Positions 39,674 through 49,067 of a DNA stretch of 64,000 bases are shown here, piece after piece (position 1 is the stretch's first letter; each line of letters opens with the position of its first letter). The stretch spans positions 62,001 through 126,000 of the forward strand of contig NZ_VCQU01000007.1 of the NCBI RefSeq assembly GCF_012932915.1. Direction: 5' to 3'. This DNA comes from Antrihabitans stalactiti. Its GTDB lineage: Bacteria > Actinomycetota > Actinomycetes > Mycobacteriales > Mycobacteriaceae. Below the pieces are notes generated by a model. The model was not told where the DNA came from. It saw only the letters and a list, made by a program, of their open reading frames with translations, and ran no database searches. The translations under genes and the position numbers were made by a program.

Positions 39674-40468
39674 ATGACCCTCGATCATGGCGACCCCGGC
39701 GACGCACCCACCGTTCCGCCCCCACTGACCGACGTCGTCGACTCCACGCGGCCGTCGGCGGCGGAGGAGGCTCGCACGATTGCGCATTCGACGAACATCG
39801 GCACATTGGCCAGCCTCACCGCCGACGGCGATCCGTGGGCGTCGTTCGTGACCTACGGGCTGCTCGACGGTGCCCCGGTGCTGTGTGTTTCCCGGATGGC
39901 CGAACACGGCCGCAACCTCGCCCGCGACCCGCGCGCGAGCATCGCCATCGTCGCGCCGAACCCGCCGTCGGATCCACTTGGTAGCGCACGGATTACGCTC
40001 GCCGGCTACGTCGAGCGGCCCGTCGACGACGAGCTCGTCGCCGCACGTGCGGCGCATCTCGCGGCAGTCGCGGCAGCCAAGGTGTACATCGACTTCAGCG
40101 ATTTCTCCGTGTGGATCCTGCGCGTCCAGCGTATCCGGTGGGTCGGCGGATACGGACGGATGGATTCTGCGACCGCGGAGGCGTACGCGGCCGCGGCACC
40201 GGACCCGGTAGCGCCAGCAGCCAAAGGCGCGATCGACCATCTCAACGCCGACCATGCCGAGGCGCTACTTGCGATGGCGCAGAAGTTCGGTGGATTCCCC
40301 GACGCGACACAGGCGGCGTGCGAGGGCGCGGACCGCTATGGCCTCGATGTGCGGGTCACAACACCCCGCGGCATCGCCGTCACGCGGGTGGGCTATGCGA
40401 AGCCGATCGACTCGGTCGGCGAGTTACGTGCTGCAACAGTAGATTTGGCGAAGAGGGCAAGAGCATGA
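39674..40468 (+). CDS. HugZ-like pyridoxamine-oxidase-fold protein with DUF2470
   Basis: 264 residues. N-terminal split-barrel (about 30-155: GTLASLTADGDPWASFVTYGLLDGAPVLCVSRMAEHGRNLARDPRASI), C-terminal DUF2470 (about 175-260: AIDHLNADHAEALLAMAQKFGG). This combination is that of HugZ-type proteins, some of which degrade or bind heme. Coupled by ATGA overlap to the dioxygenase gene. Confidence 0.85.
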   Translation: MTLDHGDPGDAPTVPPPLTDVVDSTRPSAAEEARTIAHSTNIGTLASLTADGDPWASFVTYGLLDGAPVLCVSRMAEHGRNLARDPRASIAIVAPNPPSDPLGSARITLAGYVERPVDDELVAARAAHLAAVAAAKVYIDFSDFSVWILRVQRIRWVGGYGRMDSATAEAYAAAAPDPVAPAAKGAIDHLNADHAEALLAMAQKFGGFPDATQAACEGADRYGLDVRVTTPRGIAVTRVGYAKPIDSVGELRAATVDLAKRARA

Positions 40469-41235
40469 CAACAATGCCTGCCGCATTCATCGGGCACGGC
40501 AATCCCATGAATGCGTTGGAGCACAACAAATACACAGACGCGTGGCGGAGGTTCGGCGCATCGGTGCCGCGGCCCCGCGCCATTCTCGTCATCTCCGCAC
40601 ACTGGTTCATCAACGCCACCGCGGTGACGGCGATGCCTCGTCCCCGCACAATCCACGACTTCTACGGCTTCCCAGAGGAATTGTTCGCCGTCGAGTACCC
40701 CGCACCTGGATTGCCCGAGCTGGCAGCCGAAGTCGCCGACGCAGTCGAGCCGACCTGGGTCGGCAGCGACGCAGACAGCTGGGGCATCGACCACGGCACG
40801 TGGTCGGTGCTGGTGCACGCGTTCCCAGATGCGTCGATACCCGTAGTTCAGCTGTCACTGAACGCATTCGAAGGGTTGGACCATCATCTCGAGCTGGGTC
40901 GCAAGCTCGCGCCGCTGCGCGAGGACGGCGTCTTGATCATCGGCAGCGGCAACATCGTGCACAACCTTCGGACGGTCGATTTTCGCCACCCGGACATCGG
41001 ATACGACTGGGCGTTGCGCTTCGACGACGCCGCAAGAGAGATTCTCGAGCACTCCCCCACCGAGATCGCGACGCTCGACTCACACCCGGATTTTTCCAAG
41101 GCCGTGCCGACGCCCGACCATTACTTGCCGATGCTCTACATCGCCGGACTGGCGGACACGCAGCCGCTGAACCTGCTGGTGGACGGGCATGCCGCAGGCT
41201 CGATCTCGATGGCCGCCTACACCCTGGGCATGTAA
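40465..41235 (+). CDS. ygiD: Class III extradiol ring-cleavage dioxygenase, DODA/YgiD type
   Basis: 256 residues. Metal ligands expected for the family are visible: His in FIGHGNPMNAL, His in ISAHWF, and WGIDHGTWSVLVH; GSGNIVHNLR is also conserved. YgiD cleaves L-DOPA and related catechols; the real substrate here is not known. Translationally coupled to the HugZ-like gene. Confidence 0.88.
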   Translation: MTTMPAAFIGHGNPMNALEHNKYTDAWRRFGASVPRPRAILVISAHWFINATAVTAMPRPRTIHDFYGFPEELFAVEYPAPGLPELAAEVADAVEPTWVGSDADSWGIDHGTWSVLVHAFPDASIPVVQLSLNAFEGLDHHLELGRKLAPLREDGVLIIGSGNIVHNLRTVDFRHPDIGYDWALRFDDAAREILEHSPTEIATLDSHPDFSKAVPTPDHYLPMLYIAGLADTQPLNLLVDGHAAGSISMAAYTLGM

Positions 41236-41257
41236 GTGCCGAACCTGTTATCCCCAG

Positions 41258-41530
41258 TTACATCTGCCTTCTGGCGCGGACCGCACGGTACTGCAACCAT
41301 TCATTGATGACGTCGTCGTCGTACCAGACGGACTCTTTACTGCGTTGCTTCGGCAATCGTTCGATGGCGTCGTTCTCAACCAGCGCTCGACGCGACGATT
41401 TCTCGAGGTCAGCGGGCGACGACTTCGAACGCCTGCGCCGGACCGCCGACCGCGCAATGTACGCCGACAAGCGCCGCAAAGGTGTCGTGGCGGCCCCTCG
41501 GAAACGCACCAAGGCGACCGCCGCAGGCAC
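41258..41530 (-). CDS. Small hypothetical protein (uncertain)
   Basis: Possible 90-residue basic protein starting at GTG 41530 and ending KESVWYDDDVINEWLQYRAVRARRQM. Codon third positions are GC-rich, as in real genes here. No family recognised. On the opposite strand 41420-41537 reads ERLRRTADRAMYADKRRKG, which looks like the end of a GGDEF domain and also has coding-like third positions, so the real gene in this gap is unclear. Confidence 0.35.
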   Translation of the reverse strand: MPAAVALVRFRGAATTPLRRLSAYIARSAVRRRRSKSSPADLEKSSRRALVENDAIERLPKQRSKESVWYDDDVINEWLQYRAVRARRQM

Positions 41531-41546
41531 CGAGTGATACCGCGAG

Positions 41547-41966
41547 TTAGGCCGCTGAACTGGCGATGTTGACCATCCAGACGAAGCCGAATTGGTCTGT
41601 GAGCATGCCGAATTCGTCGCCCCACATCTGCTTTTCCAATGGGACCGTGATCGTGCCGTCGACCGACAACCCTGCCCAGTAACCACGAAGTCCCTCGGCG
41701 TCGTCACCACTGAGACTGATCGATACCCCGTTGCCGATGTTGTACTCGGACGGATCGTCCGGCGGGCTGTCTGCACCCATGAGCGTGAAGCCGTTCGGAG
41801 CCTCCAGCATGCCGTGCATGATGTTGTCCGCGATCGAAGCGTCGGGCGCACCGAACGAACCGAACGTGTTGAGGACGAGTTCGCCGCCGAAGATGGACTT
41901 GTAGAACTCCAACGCTTGACGCGCGTTGCCGTTGAAGCTGAGGTACGGGTTGAGACGAGAAGCCAC
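41547..41966 (-). CDS. VOC family protein (PhnB-like)
   Basis: 139 residues of the PhnB/3-demethylubiquinone-methyltransferase-like VOC group: LNPYLSFNGNARQALEFYKSIFGGELVLNTFG at the start, WGDEFGMLTDQFGFVWMVNI at the end. Function unknown; family members are found in many copies in actinobacteria. GTG 41966 has AAGGAG 6 nt upstream. Confidence 0.87.
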   Translation of the reverse strand: MASRLNPYLSFNGNARQALEFYKSIFGGELVLNTFGSFGAPDASIADNIMHGMLEAPNGFTLMGADSPPDDPSEYNIGNGVSISLSGDDAEGLRGYWAGLSVDGTITVPLEKQMWGDEFGMLTDQFGFVWMVNIASSAA

Positions 41967-42039
41967 GTGAATCTCCTTGTTCGTTGCCGCCGCTCGGGCG
42001 TGGAGCAGAGTAGTGCAACGGTGATCCTCCCCGCCGGGC

Positions 42040-42045
42040 TAACCT
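42040..42045 (+). promoter_or_regulatory. -10 box of a leaderless promoter (fumarase)
   Basis: TAACCT, 7 nt, then GTG 42053. Confidence 0.55.
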
Positions 42046-42052
42046 TTACGTC

Positions 42053-43741
42053 GTGGAATTCGCGTATCAAGACCTGCTCCCCCTCGGCCCCGACGAGACG
42101 AAATACCGCAAGCTGTCGAGCGACGGGGTCCGGACTGTCGACGGTCCGGGCGGCCGCACCTTTCTCGAGGTCGATCCCGAGGCGCTTCGCCTGTTGACCG
42201 ATACAGCGATGCACGACATCGCGCACTACCTGCGCCCCGCGCACCTCACCCAGCTGCGATCGATCCTCGACGACCCCGAGGGCAGCAACAACGACAAGTT
42301 CGTCGCCCTCGACCTGCTCAAGAATGCGAACATCGCGGCTGCAGGCGTACTGCCGATGTGTCAGGACACCGGCACCGCAATTGTCATGGGCAAAAAGGGT
42401 TCTCAGGTGCTGGTCGGCGAGCCTGGCGGCGCGCCCGACGAGGCCGCAATCGCACACGGGGTCTACGACGCCTACACCCGGCTGAACCTGCGCTACTCCC
42501 AGATGGCGCCGATCACCATGTGGGAGGAGAAGAACACTGGGTCGAACCTGCCCGCGCAGATCGAGCTGTACGCCGACACCGAGCCGGGCCACGAGACGCA
42601 ATACAAGTTCCTGTTCATGGCCAAGGGCGGCGGTTCTGCGAACAAGTCGTTCCTGTACCAGGAGACGAAGGCCGTCCTGAACGAGAAGCGCATGATGGCG
42701 TTCCTCGACGAAAAGCTGCGGTCGATCGGCACGTCGGCGTGCCCGCCGTACCACCTTGCGATCGTCGTCGGCGGGACCAGCGCCGAGTTCGCTGTCAAAA
42801 CCGCCAAATACGCCAGCGCGAAGTACCTCGATTCGCTGCCGACGACGGGAAGTCCGTCCGCGCACGGCTTCCGCGATGTCGAGTTGGAGCAGAAGGTCCT
42901 CGAGCTGACTCGCCAGTTCGGCATCGGCGCCCAGTTCGGTGGCAAGTACTTCTGCCATGACGTGCGCGTCGTTCGGCTTCCCCGCCACGGTGCATCCCTG
43001 CCGGTCGCCATCGCCGTGAGCTGCTCGGCCGACCGGCAGTGCCTCGGCAAAATCACGGCCGACGGTGTTTTCATCGAAGAGCTTGAAACAGATCCCGCGC
43101 GGTTCCTGCCGGACACGACGCACGAACAGCTCAGCCAGGGCGCCGAGGACGACGTCGTGCGCATCGACCTCAATCGTCCGATGCCCGAAGTGCTCGCCGA
43201 GCTCAGCAACTACCCCGTCAAGACTCGGCTGTCGCTCAACGGCTCCCTTGTCGTCGCCCGCGACATCGCGCACGCGAAGATCAAGGATCGCCTCGACGCC
43301 GGCGACGGCATGCCTGAGTACCTCAAGAACCACGCCGTGTACTACGCCGGTCCTGCGAAGACGCCCGAGGGTTATGCGTCCGGTTCGTTCGGCCCGACGA
43401 CCGCGGGCCGGATGGATTCCTATGTCGAGCAATTCCAGGCGGCGGGCGGGTCGATGATCATGCTGGCCAAGGGAAATCGGAGCAAGCAGGTCACCGAAGC
43501 CTGCAATGCACACGGCGGCTTCTACCTGGGTTCGATCGGCGGTCCGGCAGCTCGGCTGGCGTTGGACTGCATCAAGAACGTCGAAGTGCTCGAGTACCCC
43601 GAACTCGGTATGGAAGCCGTCTGGAAGATCGACGTCGAGGACTTCCCGGCCTTCATCGTCGTGGACGACAAGGGCAACGACTTCTACGCGTCCACGTCGA
43701 AGCCGACCGTCTTCGCGACGATCGGCACTCGACCGAGCTAA
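42053..43741 (+). CDS. fumA: Class I (iron-sulfur) fumarate hydratase
   Basis: 562-residue class I fumarase, interconverting fumarate and malate in the TCA cycle. Iron-sulfur cluster cysteines are in [10 protein letters not shown] (about 102) and the VSCSADRQC segment (about 323-331). C-terminal beta domain contains [31 protein letters not shown]. Length fits the one-chain E. coli FumA/FumB type. An oxygen-sensitive class I enzyme is common in actinobacteria beside the class II FumC. The stop shares CTAA with the convergent gene. Confidence 0.93.
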   Translation: MEFAYQDLLPLGPDETKYRKLSSDGVRTVDGPGGRTFLEVDPEALRLLTDTAMHDIAHYLRPAHLTQLRSILDDPEGSNNDKFVALDLLKNANIAAAGVLPMCQDTGTAIVMGKKGSQVLVGEPGGAPDEAAIAHGVYDAYTRLNLRYSQMAPITMWEEKNTGSNLPAQIELYADTEPGHETQYKFLFMAKGGGSANKSFLYQETKAVLNEKRMMAFLDEKLRSIGTSACPPYHLAIVVGGTSAEFAVKTAKYASAKYLDSLPTTGSPSAHGFRDVELEQKVLELTRQFGIGAQFGGKYFCHDVRVVRLPRHGASLPVAIAVSCSADRQCLGKITADGVFIEELETDPARFLPDTTHEQLSQGAEDDVVRIDLNRPMPEVLAELSNYPVKTRLSLNGSLVVARDIAHAKIKDRLDAGDGMPEYLKNHAVYYAGPAKTPEGYASGSFGPTTAGRMDSYVEQFQAAGGSMIMLAKGNRSKQVTEACNAHGGFYLGSIGGPAARLALDCIKNVEVLEYPELGMEAVWKIDVEDFPAFIVVDDKGNDFYASTSKPTVFATIGTRPS

Positions 43742-44583
43742 GGCAGCCGCGGGCCCTTTCCGAGGTACACGTCACCCGACTCGTATTCGGCCCAGCCGCC
43801 GCCGTTGTAGCTTTCGAGGTCGAAGCAGATGTCGGCGAATTGTTCGCCGAATCGAGACAGGTAGATGCTGCGGTAGGTCGAGATTGCCTTCATGTTGACC
43901 CGCTTGAACGCTTCCTGCGCGATCGGCTGTGCCTCGATGAACGCGTAGCGCCGATAATCGGCGACCGCCTCTTCCGAGAACCGGAGCAGACCGAGGCGGT
44001 TGAGGTTGGCGAGGTAATGCTGGTCGTGGTCGGGCCACGTGCAACCGGCCATACGGGCGACCATGCTGATGCCCGCTGCGAGACGCTGTGAACCGATGCC
44101 GAACAGGGCCTTCGTTCGAATGTCGATCGAGGGCTGCGGCCCTGCGACGGCAAGGAAGCGGACGATCCGTGCCTCGTCGGGTGTGATGTCGTCGAGGATC
44201 GACGCGTACGACGGATGCACGTCTCGCGGTTGGACCGAGGGGTCCCAACCGCTGACGATCATCGCCTGTCCCCGCTTGCGAAGGTCGCCGGCCGTTGCGC
44301 CGGGCCGAACCTTGGCGCCAGGGCCCTCCAGGCCGAGCGCCTCCGCGGTCGCGTGCCGGACCTGCTCGACACGATGGTCGACGATTTCGGTGATCGGCTC
44401 GCCGGACCGCACTTCCTTGGCGATGTCGCCCGCCGTGTCGATGGATCCCTTGGTGATCGCACCGACAGCCCGCAATACGGATGCACCCGCGACGCGAGCA
44501 ATCGCGACGGCATCGCCCGGGATGCTTCTACCCTCTTCTTTGTCGGGCAGGGCTAGTTCGTCGCCTGGCTCTTCTTTGGTCAT
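43738..44583 (-). CDS. Abi-alpha (DUF4393) family protein
   Basis: 281 residues. The C-terminal 180 residues resemble DUF4393/Abi-alpha: [38 protein letters not shown] and [28 protein letters not shown]. The N-terminal part is acidic with [23 protein letters not shown]. Abi-alpha is named for abortive phage infection but many members are of unknown role. Follows the DUF445 gene by 2 nt with GGAGT as ribosome site, so the two likely act together. Confidence 0.7.
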   Translation of the reverse strand: MTKEEPGDELALPDKEEGRSIPGDAVAIARVAGASVLRAVGAITKGSIDTAGDIAKEVRSGEPITEIVDHRVEQVRHATAEALGLEGPGAKVRPGATAGDLRKRGQAMIVSGWDPSVQPRDVHPSYASILDDITPDEARIVRFLAVAGPQPSIDIRTKALFGIGSQRLAAGISMVARMAGCTWPDHDQHYLANLNRLGLLRFSEEAVADYRRYAFIEAQPIAQEAFKRVNMKAISTYRSIYLSRFGEQFADICFDLESYNGGGWAEYESGDVYLGKGPRLP

Positions 44584-44585
44584 CG

Positions 44586-45953
44586 TCACACTCCGAATAT
44601 GAGGATGTGGGTGGCGCCGACAATGATGCCGAGCAAGCCTCCGTGCAGATATAGCAACCACGCGTCTTGCTCGATCGCGGTGTACAGCATCTCGACGAAT
44701 TCGTCGGCGGGTAGCTCCCGCAACTTCTGCGACGCAAGCGTATCGATCTTCGCCGCGGTCGACTTGGAGAATTCGACGTCCTCGCTCAGCCACGGCCGAA
44801 ACTCCGACGCCAACGACTTACCCGCCGAGTCCTGCAAGGCGTCGAACTCCTTGCCACCGACGGCCAACCGCGCGACCTGCTTCAACGGGCCGAGAATGCG
44901 GTCGATTTCCTTCTTGAGGAAGTGCTCGATCACGGCGCGGGTTTTGTCGCCGCTCGGTCCTTCCAGTAGGTCGTTGGCGATGATGTCGAGCGTCACCACC
45001 TGGTAGGCGATCGCGTGACCGAAGTCGGTCGCGGCTTGTTCTTGCCGCTTGGCAAACTTCGCGTGCTTCCACAGGTACTTGTACCAGGGCTGCGGCGTCG
45101 ACGGCTCGAACACGACCTTGATCGCGATGATGTTCACCACCACACCGACCGCCGCGGCACCGATCAGAACCCACACCCAGTTCGGGAGGATGGTCAGGAC
45201 CGGTGGGTGGAAGTAGTGCAACCACGACAACCACAACGCGAGCCCGATCCCGAACGGAAAGCCGAGCAGACCGATGCGGACCATGAACCGCAGTTCGGGG
45301 GCGCCCAGGCCGTAGACGACGTCCTTGAGGATGTCGCGACGCTCGCGCAGGAATCCGACGACCATCAATTTGATGTCGAGCAACTGGTTGAAATTCTCGC
45401 CGATGAAATCGAATGCGCGATGCGTGATTGCCGGCAACTCGGACTCGACCCGCGAATGCAGGATCTCCCGTGCGCGCGGCGGCAGATCCGCCCAGAGCTG
45501 CGGGTGCTCTTGGCTCATTATTCGATCGACCATCTCGCGAAGATTCGGCTGCGCGACTTTTGCGACCTGATCGGCAATGGCTTCCGGTTCCATTTGATAG
45601 AAGAAGTCCTGCGCGGTGCCGATCTTTGCGACGGCATTGTCGACGACGAGGCTCGCCATCTTTTCGGCTCGCGCAGGAATGAAACCCTGGAAACCGAGAA
45701 TGCCGCCGGGCGCAAAGGTCGGCAGAATCTGCACCATGCGCGGCAGCAAAGGGAACAGCCGTTTGAGGCCCGGAACATAGAACCCCGTGAAGCGAACCGG
45801 GGCGAACAACATGATCACGCCGGTCCAGTTGGTGATGAGACCGGCGACGGCACTGAATATGGGAATGCTGATCATGTCGACCCAAAACTTGTTCAGGCCG
45901 GTGATCTCCTCCCAGTCCAGGAGTCCGAAAAATCCTGCTGCCGTAGCATTCAT
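44586..45953 (-). CDS. DUF445 family membrane protein
   Basis: 455 residues. Membrane helices at about 25-50 and in the middle (about 215-280, LRFMVRIGLLGFPFGIGLALWLSWL ... WVWVLIGAAAVGVVVNIIAIKVVF) and a last helix at the C-terminus. N-terminal WTGVIMLFAPVRFTGFYVPGLKRLFPLLPR and FIPARAEKMASLVV are the DUF445 signature. Function unknown. ATG 45953 has GGGAG 4 nt upstream. Confidence 0.78.
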   Translation of the reverse strand: MNATAAGFFGLLDWEEITGLNKFWVDMISIPIFSAVAGLITNWTGVIMLFAPVRFTGFYVPGLKRLFPLLPRMVQILPTFAPGGILGFQGFIPARAEKMASLVVDNAVAKIGTAQDFFYQMEPEAIADQVAKVAQPNLREMVDRIMSQEHPQLWADLPPRAREILHSRVESELPAITHRAFDFIGENFNQLLDIKLMVVGFLRERRDILKDVVYGLGAPELRFMVRIGLLGFPFGIGLALWLSWLHYFHPPVLTILPNWVWVLIGAAAVGVVVNIIAIKVVFEPSTPQPWYKYLWKHAKFAKRQEQAATDFGHAIAYQVVTLDIIANDLLEGPSGDKTRAVIEHFLKKEIDRILGPLKQVARLAVGGKEFDALQDSAGKSLASEFRPWLSEDVEFSKSTAAKIDTLASQKLRELPADEFVEMLYTAIEQDAWLLYLHGGLLGIIVGATHILIFGV

Positions 45954-46247
45954 CGCGCTCCCATGAAGATCGACACCGAAGAAATTCAAACATTAGTGGG
46001 TTGACGAGACCTCTCGGCCGGTTTCACGCAAACCGTGCCACTCCGTCGCCTGCGAGCGGGTCGAACGCCACCGGCCTACCTGGCGAATCCGCGCAGAAGG
46101 TGCCGTGGCTGGGTGCTCGTCCAAAGGGCTGCAACAGGTGCGCGGCAACGTCTTTGACGGTTCGGCCCGTGCAGGGTGATTGCGCCACGGCACGAATGTG
46201 ACGCCAGACCTGGTCTCGACCGAGTCCTATCTGGAAAGGTCTACCCC
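45954..46247. other. Intergenic region, nothing recognised
   Basis: 294 nt between the divergent DUF445 and mscR genes. It must hold both promoters. I see no RNA gene, no clear TAnnnT box at either start and no reading frame with coding character; GGAAAGG precedes mscR. Confidence 0.5.
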
Positions 46248-47333
46248 ATGCCCACAGTCGTGCAAGGAGTCATCGCAAGAAGCAAGGGAAACCCCGTCGA
46301 GCTCGTCGACGTCACGATTCCCGATCCGGGTCCGAACGACGTCGTCGTGAACGTGCAGGCGTGCGGCGTCTGCCATACCGATCTCAGCTATCGGGACGGA
46401 AACATCAACGACGAGTATCCTTTCCTGCTCGGACATGAAGCTGCCGGTGTCATCGAAACCGTCGGCGACAATGTGACGAAGGTCGAGGTCGGCGACTTCG
46501 TCGTCCTCAACTGGCGGGCAGTGTGCGGCGCATGTCGGGCGTGCCGACGCGGACGTCCCTGGTACTGCTTCAACACTTTCAACGCAAGCAAACCGATGAC
46601 GCTTGCCGATGGGACCGCCTTGACGCCTGCGCTCGGCATCGGCGCGTTCGCCGAGAAGACTCTCGTCCACGAAGGTCAGTGCACGAAAGTCGACGCCTCG
46701 GCCGACCCTGCGGTCGTTGGACTGCTCGGCTGCGGTGTCATGGCGGGCTTCGGCGCCGCGGTCAACACCGGCCATGTGTCACGCGGGGATTCGGTCGCTG
46801 TCATCGGCTGCGGCGGTGTCGGCGATGCAGCCATTGCGGGCGCACGACTCGCAGGCGCGTCGACGATCATCGCCGTCGACCGCGACGCGAGCAAGCTCGA
46901 ATGGGCGCTCGACCTCGGTGCCACCCACACCGTCGATGCGTCGAAGGAAGACACTGTCGAGGCAGTTCAGGCCCTGACCGGCGGGTTCGGCGCCGACGTC
47001 GTCATCGACGCTGTCGGTCGCCCGGAAACGTGGAAGCAGGCGTTCTATGCTCGCGACCTCGCTGGAACTGTTGTCCTCGTAGGCGTTCCGAGCCCGGACA
47101 TGACCCTCGAGATGCCGTTGATCGACCTCTTTTCCCGCGGCGGATCGCTCAAGTCGTCGTGGTACGGCGACTGCCTGCCCGACCGCGATATCCCGGTACT
47201 CGTCGATCTCTATCAGCAGGGCAGGCTGCCGCTGGAGAAATTCGTGACCGAACGTATCGGTCTAGGCGATGTCGAGGCGGCGTTCGAGACCATGCACAAG
47301 GGCACAGTGTTGCGCTCGGTCGTCGTCCAATGA
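46248..47333 (+). CDS. mscR: S-nitrosomycothiol reductase / mycothiol-dependent formaldehyde dehydrogenase
   Basis: 361-residue zinc alcohol dehydrogenase, the same length I recall for mycobacterial MscR. Catalytic zinc site: ACGVCHTD and GHEAAG. Structural zinc site: [18 protein letters not shown] site: [11 protein letters not shown] with [11 protein letters not shown]. It oxidises S-hydroxymethyl-mycothiol and reduces S-nitrosomycothiol, protecting against formaldehyde and nitric oxide. Coupled by ATGA overlap with the metallo-hydrolase, as in mycobacteria. Confidence 0.9.
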   Translation: MPTVVQGVIARSKGNPVELVDVTIPDPGPNDVVVNVQACGVCHTDLSYRDGNINDEYPFLLGHEAAGVIETVGDNVTKVEVGDFVVLNWRAVCGACRACRRGRPWYCFNTFNASKPMTLADGTALTPALGIGAFAEKTLVHEGQCTKVDASADPAVVGLLGCGVMAGFGAAVNTGHVSRGDSVAVIGCGGVGDAAIAGARLAGASTIIAVDRDASKLEWALDLGATHTVDASKEDTVEAVQALTGGFGADVVIDAVGRPETWKQAFYARDLAGTVVLVGVPSPDMTLEMPLIDLFSRGGSLKSSWYGDCLPDRDIPVLVDLYQQGRLPLEKFVTERIGLGDVEAAFETMHKGTVLRSVVVQ

Positions 47334-47953
47334 GCGGAGACGTTCGCATCGACCGAGTCGTCACGTCCGGGACCTTCGAACTCGACGGCGGCACATGGGA
47401 TGTCGACAACAACATCTGGTTGATCGGTGACGACAACGAGGTCGTCGTCATCGACGCGGCCCACGATGCCACGCCGATCGTCGATGCAGTCGGAAATCGT
47501 CACGTGGTCGCCGTCGTCTGCACGCATGGCCACAACGACCACATCACCGTCGCTCCAGAACTCTCTCGGCAACTCGACGCCCCGGTGTTGCTGCATCCGG
47601 CCGACGACATGCTGTGGCGTGCAACGCATCCTGATGCGCCGTTCTCGGGGCTGACCGACAGTCAACGAATTGCCGTAGCGGGCATCGAGCTTCATGTGGT
47701 GCACACTCCCGGTCACTCGCCCGGCTCGTCGTGCTTGTACGTGCCGATGCTCGGCGTGCTGTTCACCGGGGACACCTTGTTTTCGGGCGGTCCGGGCGCG
47801 ACTGGCCGCTCCTATTCGGACTATCCGACGATCATCGAGTCGATCCGCAGCAAGCTATTGCCGCTGCCCGGCGAAACTACCGTGCGCACGGGCCATGGCG
47901 ACAACACCACGATCGCTGCCGAGGGACCGAACATCCCAGCTACGGACGATTGA
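47330..47953 (+). CDS. Metallo-beta-lactamase fold hydrolase, mscR partner
   Basis: 207-residue MBL-fold hydrolase. Zinc ligands: THGHNDH (HxHxDH), [15 protein letters not shown] and TGHGDNT. Always next to mscR in mycobacteria as far as I recall; by analogy with glyoxalase II and S-formylglutathione hydrolase it may hydrolyse the formyl-mycothiol product. Overlaps the convergent hotdog gene by 14 nt. Confidence 0.88.
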   Translation: MSGDVRIDRVVTSGTFELDGGTWDVDNNIWLIGDDNEVVVIDAAHDATPIVDAVGNRHVVAVVCTHGHNDHITVAPELSRQLDAPVLLHPADDMLWRATHPDAPFSGLTDSQRIAVAGIELHVVHTPGHSPGSSCLYVPMLGVLFTGDTLFSGGPGATGRSYSDYPTIIESIRSKLLPLPGETTVRTGHGDNTTIAAEGPNIPATDD

Positions 47954-48650
47954 ACAGCGCTGGGTCGACGACGATCCACACCTGCTCGGCAGTCGCGAGA
48001 ACCTTTCCGTCGGCGTCGAACAGAGACACTGCTGTGCGCGACTTGCGGCCCTGATTCTCGAGTGCCTTGCCTGCGATGACGTAGGTCGCGCCGACAGTCG
48101 GCAGCGAATCGATGCGAACTGCCATGCGGCCGAGCACCATCGGTCGATCTTCGGTGATGGCCGACCAGCCACCTGGGCAATCCATTGCCGCCCAGATGAT
48201 TTCGGCGGGAATATCCCCATTCTCGTCGACCAGGCTCGCATCCGGCGTCCACGTGGAAGCGACTAGTCCGTCGGCGACCGGGCCAGGGAAGATCCGGAGT
48301 CCGTCACCTTCGGACCGCTCGGGTCCGCATGTGAAGCAATTCGGAAACGGGTGCGAGGACCAGCCGTCGTACCGTGCCATTGCGTCTTCGGCCTGCTCGA
48401 CGGTCAGCGCCTCGACCGGCGTGGGCGCGACATCCGCGATTCTCGCGTCGGCGACGACGGCGCCGTCGTGCGTCAACTGAGCTGCGGTGTCCGACACCTC
48501 GATATCGAGTGCGACGTCGAGCGGCGGCGGCCTACGAAGCGTCACCTCGACAACAGCGCCAGGGCCGAGCGCCGCGGCGACAAGTCCCGACGAGTAACCA
48601 CCGTTACCGGACACATCCGGACCGCGGAACCTCCTACTGATCATCACCAT
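47940..48650 (-). CDS. Hotdog-fold (thioesterase-like) protein
   Basis: 236 residues, apparently a double hotdog: DVALDIEVSDTAAQL in the first half; in the second FPNCFTCGPERSEGDGLRIFPGP, then IIWAAMDCPGGWSAI with the central helix and VRIDSLPTVGATYVIAGKALENQGRKSRTAVSLFD. Possible acyl-CoA thioesterase; substrate unknown. ATG 48650 is supported by TACGTT 6 nt upstream on the minus strand. Confidence 0.75.
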   Translation of the reverse strand: MVMISRRFRGPDVSGNGGYSSGLVAAALGPGAVVEVTLRRPPPLDVALDIEVSDTAAQLTHDGAVVADARIADVAPTPVEALTVEQAEDAMARYDGWSSHPFPNCFTCGPERSEGDGLRIFPGPVADGLVASTWTPDASLVDENGDIPAEIIWAAMDCPGGWSAITEDRPMVLGRMAVRIDSLPTVGATYVIAGKALENQGRKSRTAVSLFDADGKVLATAEQVWIVVDPALFNRP

Positions 48651-48655
48651 GTGGT

Positions 48656-48662
48656 TAACGTA
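48656..48662. promoter_or_regulatory. Interlocked divergent leaderless -10 boxes
   Basis: TAACGTA reads TAACGT on the plus strand (6 nt before GTG 48668) and TACGTT on the minus strand (6 nt before ATG 48650). Five base pairs are shared and only 17 bp separate the two start codons. Confidence 0.6.
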
Positions 48663-48667
48663 GTCCG

Positions 48668-49063
48668 GTGACCTACAGTTCAGACCCTCGCGTCGACGCC
48701 TATATCGACCGGCTCCCCGAGTGGCAGCAGGAGATCTGTCGCGAGGTCCGCGACCTGGTCCACGCTGCGGATCCCGAGGTAGTCGAAACGATCAAACGCA
48801 CCGTGCAGCCGTATTTCGTACTGCAGGGCAATATTTGCGCATTGCTCGCGGCGAAGACGCACGTGAATGTCTTTCTCTACGACGGTGCCATCGTCCCCGA
48901 CCCGGAGGGCATCATCACCGGCGGGCACGACAACAAGACCGCCCGCACGGTCGCGATCAAGCAGGGCGAAACCATCAACGCCCCCGCACTGACCGCAATG
49001 TTCCGTCAGATCATCGCCAACAACCGCGCCGGTGGGTGGCGAAAGTTGAAGGGAAAGGCGTGA
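48668..49063 (+). CDS. DUF1801 family protein
   Basis: 131 residues with the DUF1801 (YdhG-like) pattern: VDAYIDRLPEWQQEICREVRDLVHAADPEVVETIKRTVQPYF and FLYDGAIVPDPEGIITGGHDNKTARTVAIKQGETIN. Small single-domain protein, function unknown. GTG start without ribosome site, leaderless. A 4-nt gap separates it from the convergent sigma factor gene. Confidence 0.85.
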   Translation: MTYSSDPRVDAYIDRLPEWQQEICREVRDLVHAADPEVVETIKRTVQPYFVLQGNICALLAAKTHVNVFLYDGAIVPDPEGIITGGHDNKTARTVAIKQGETINAPALTAMFRQIIANNRAGGWRKLKGKA

Positions 49064-49067
49064 GCCG

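Noticed and set aside
41258-43513. A 751-codon open frame on the minus strand antisense to the fumarase gene
   Set aside because: It is the antisense shadow of a very clear class I fumarase; its translation has no domain pattern and is rich in Arg and low-complexity stretches. Only its last 90 codons, beyond fumarase, are considered separately.
45993-46193. A 66-codon frame in the gap before mscR
   Set aside because: Composition is Arg/Ser/Pro-rich and random-looking; no motif, no ribosome site, and a matching open frame exists on the other strand.
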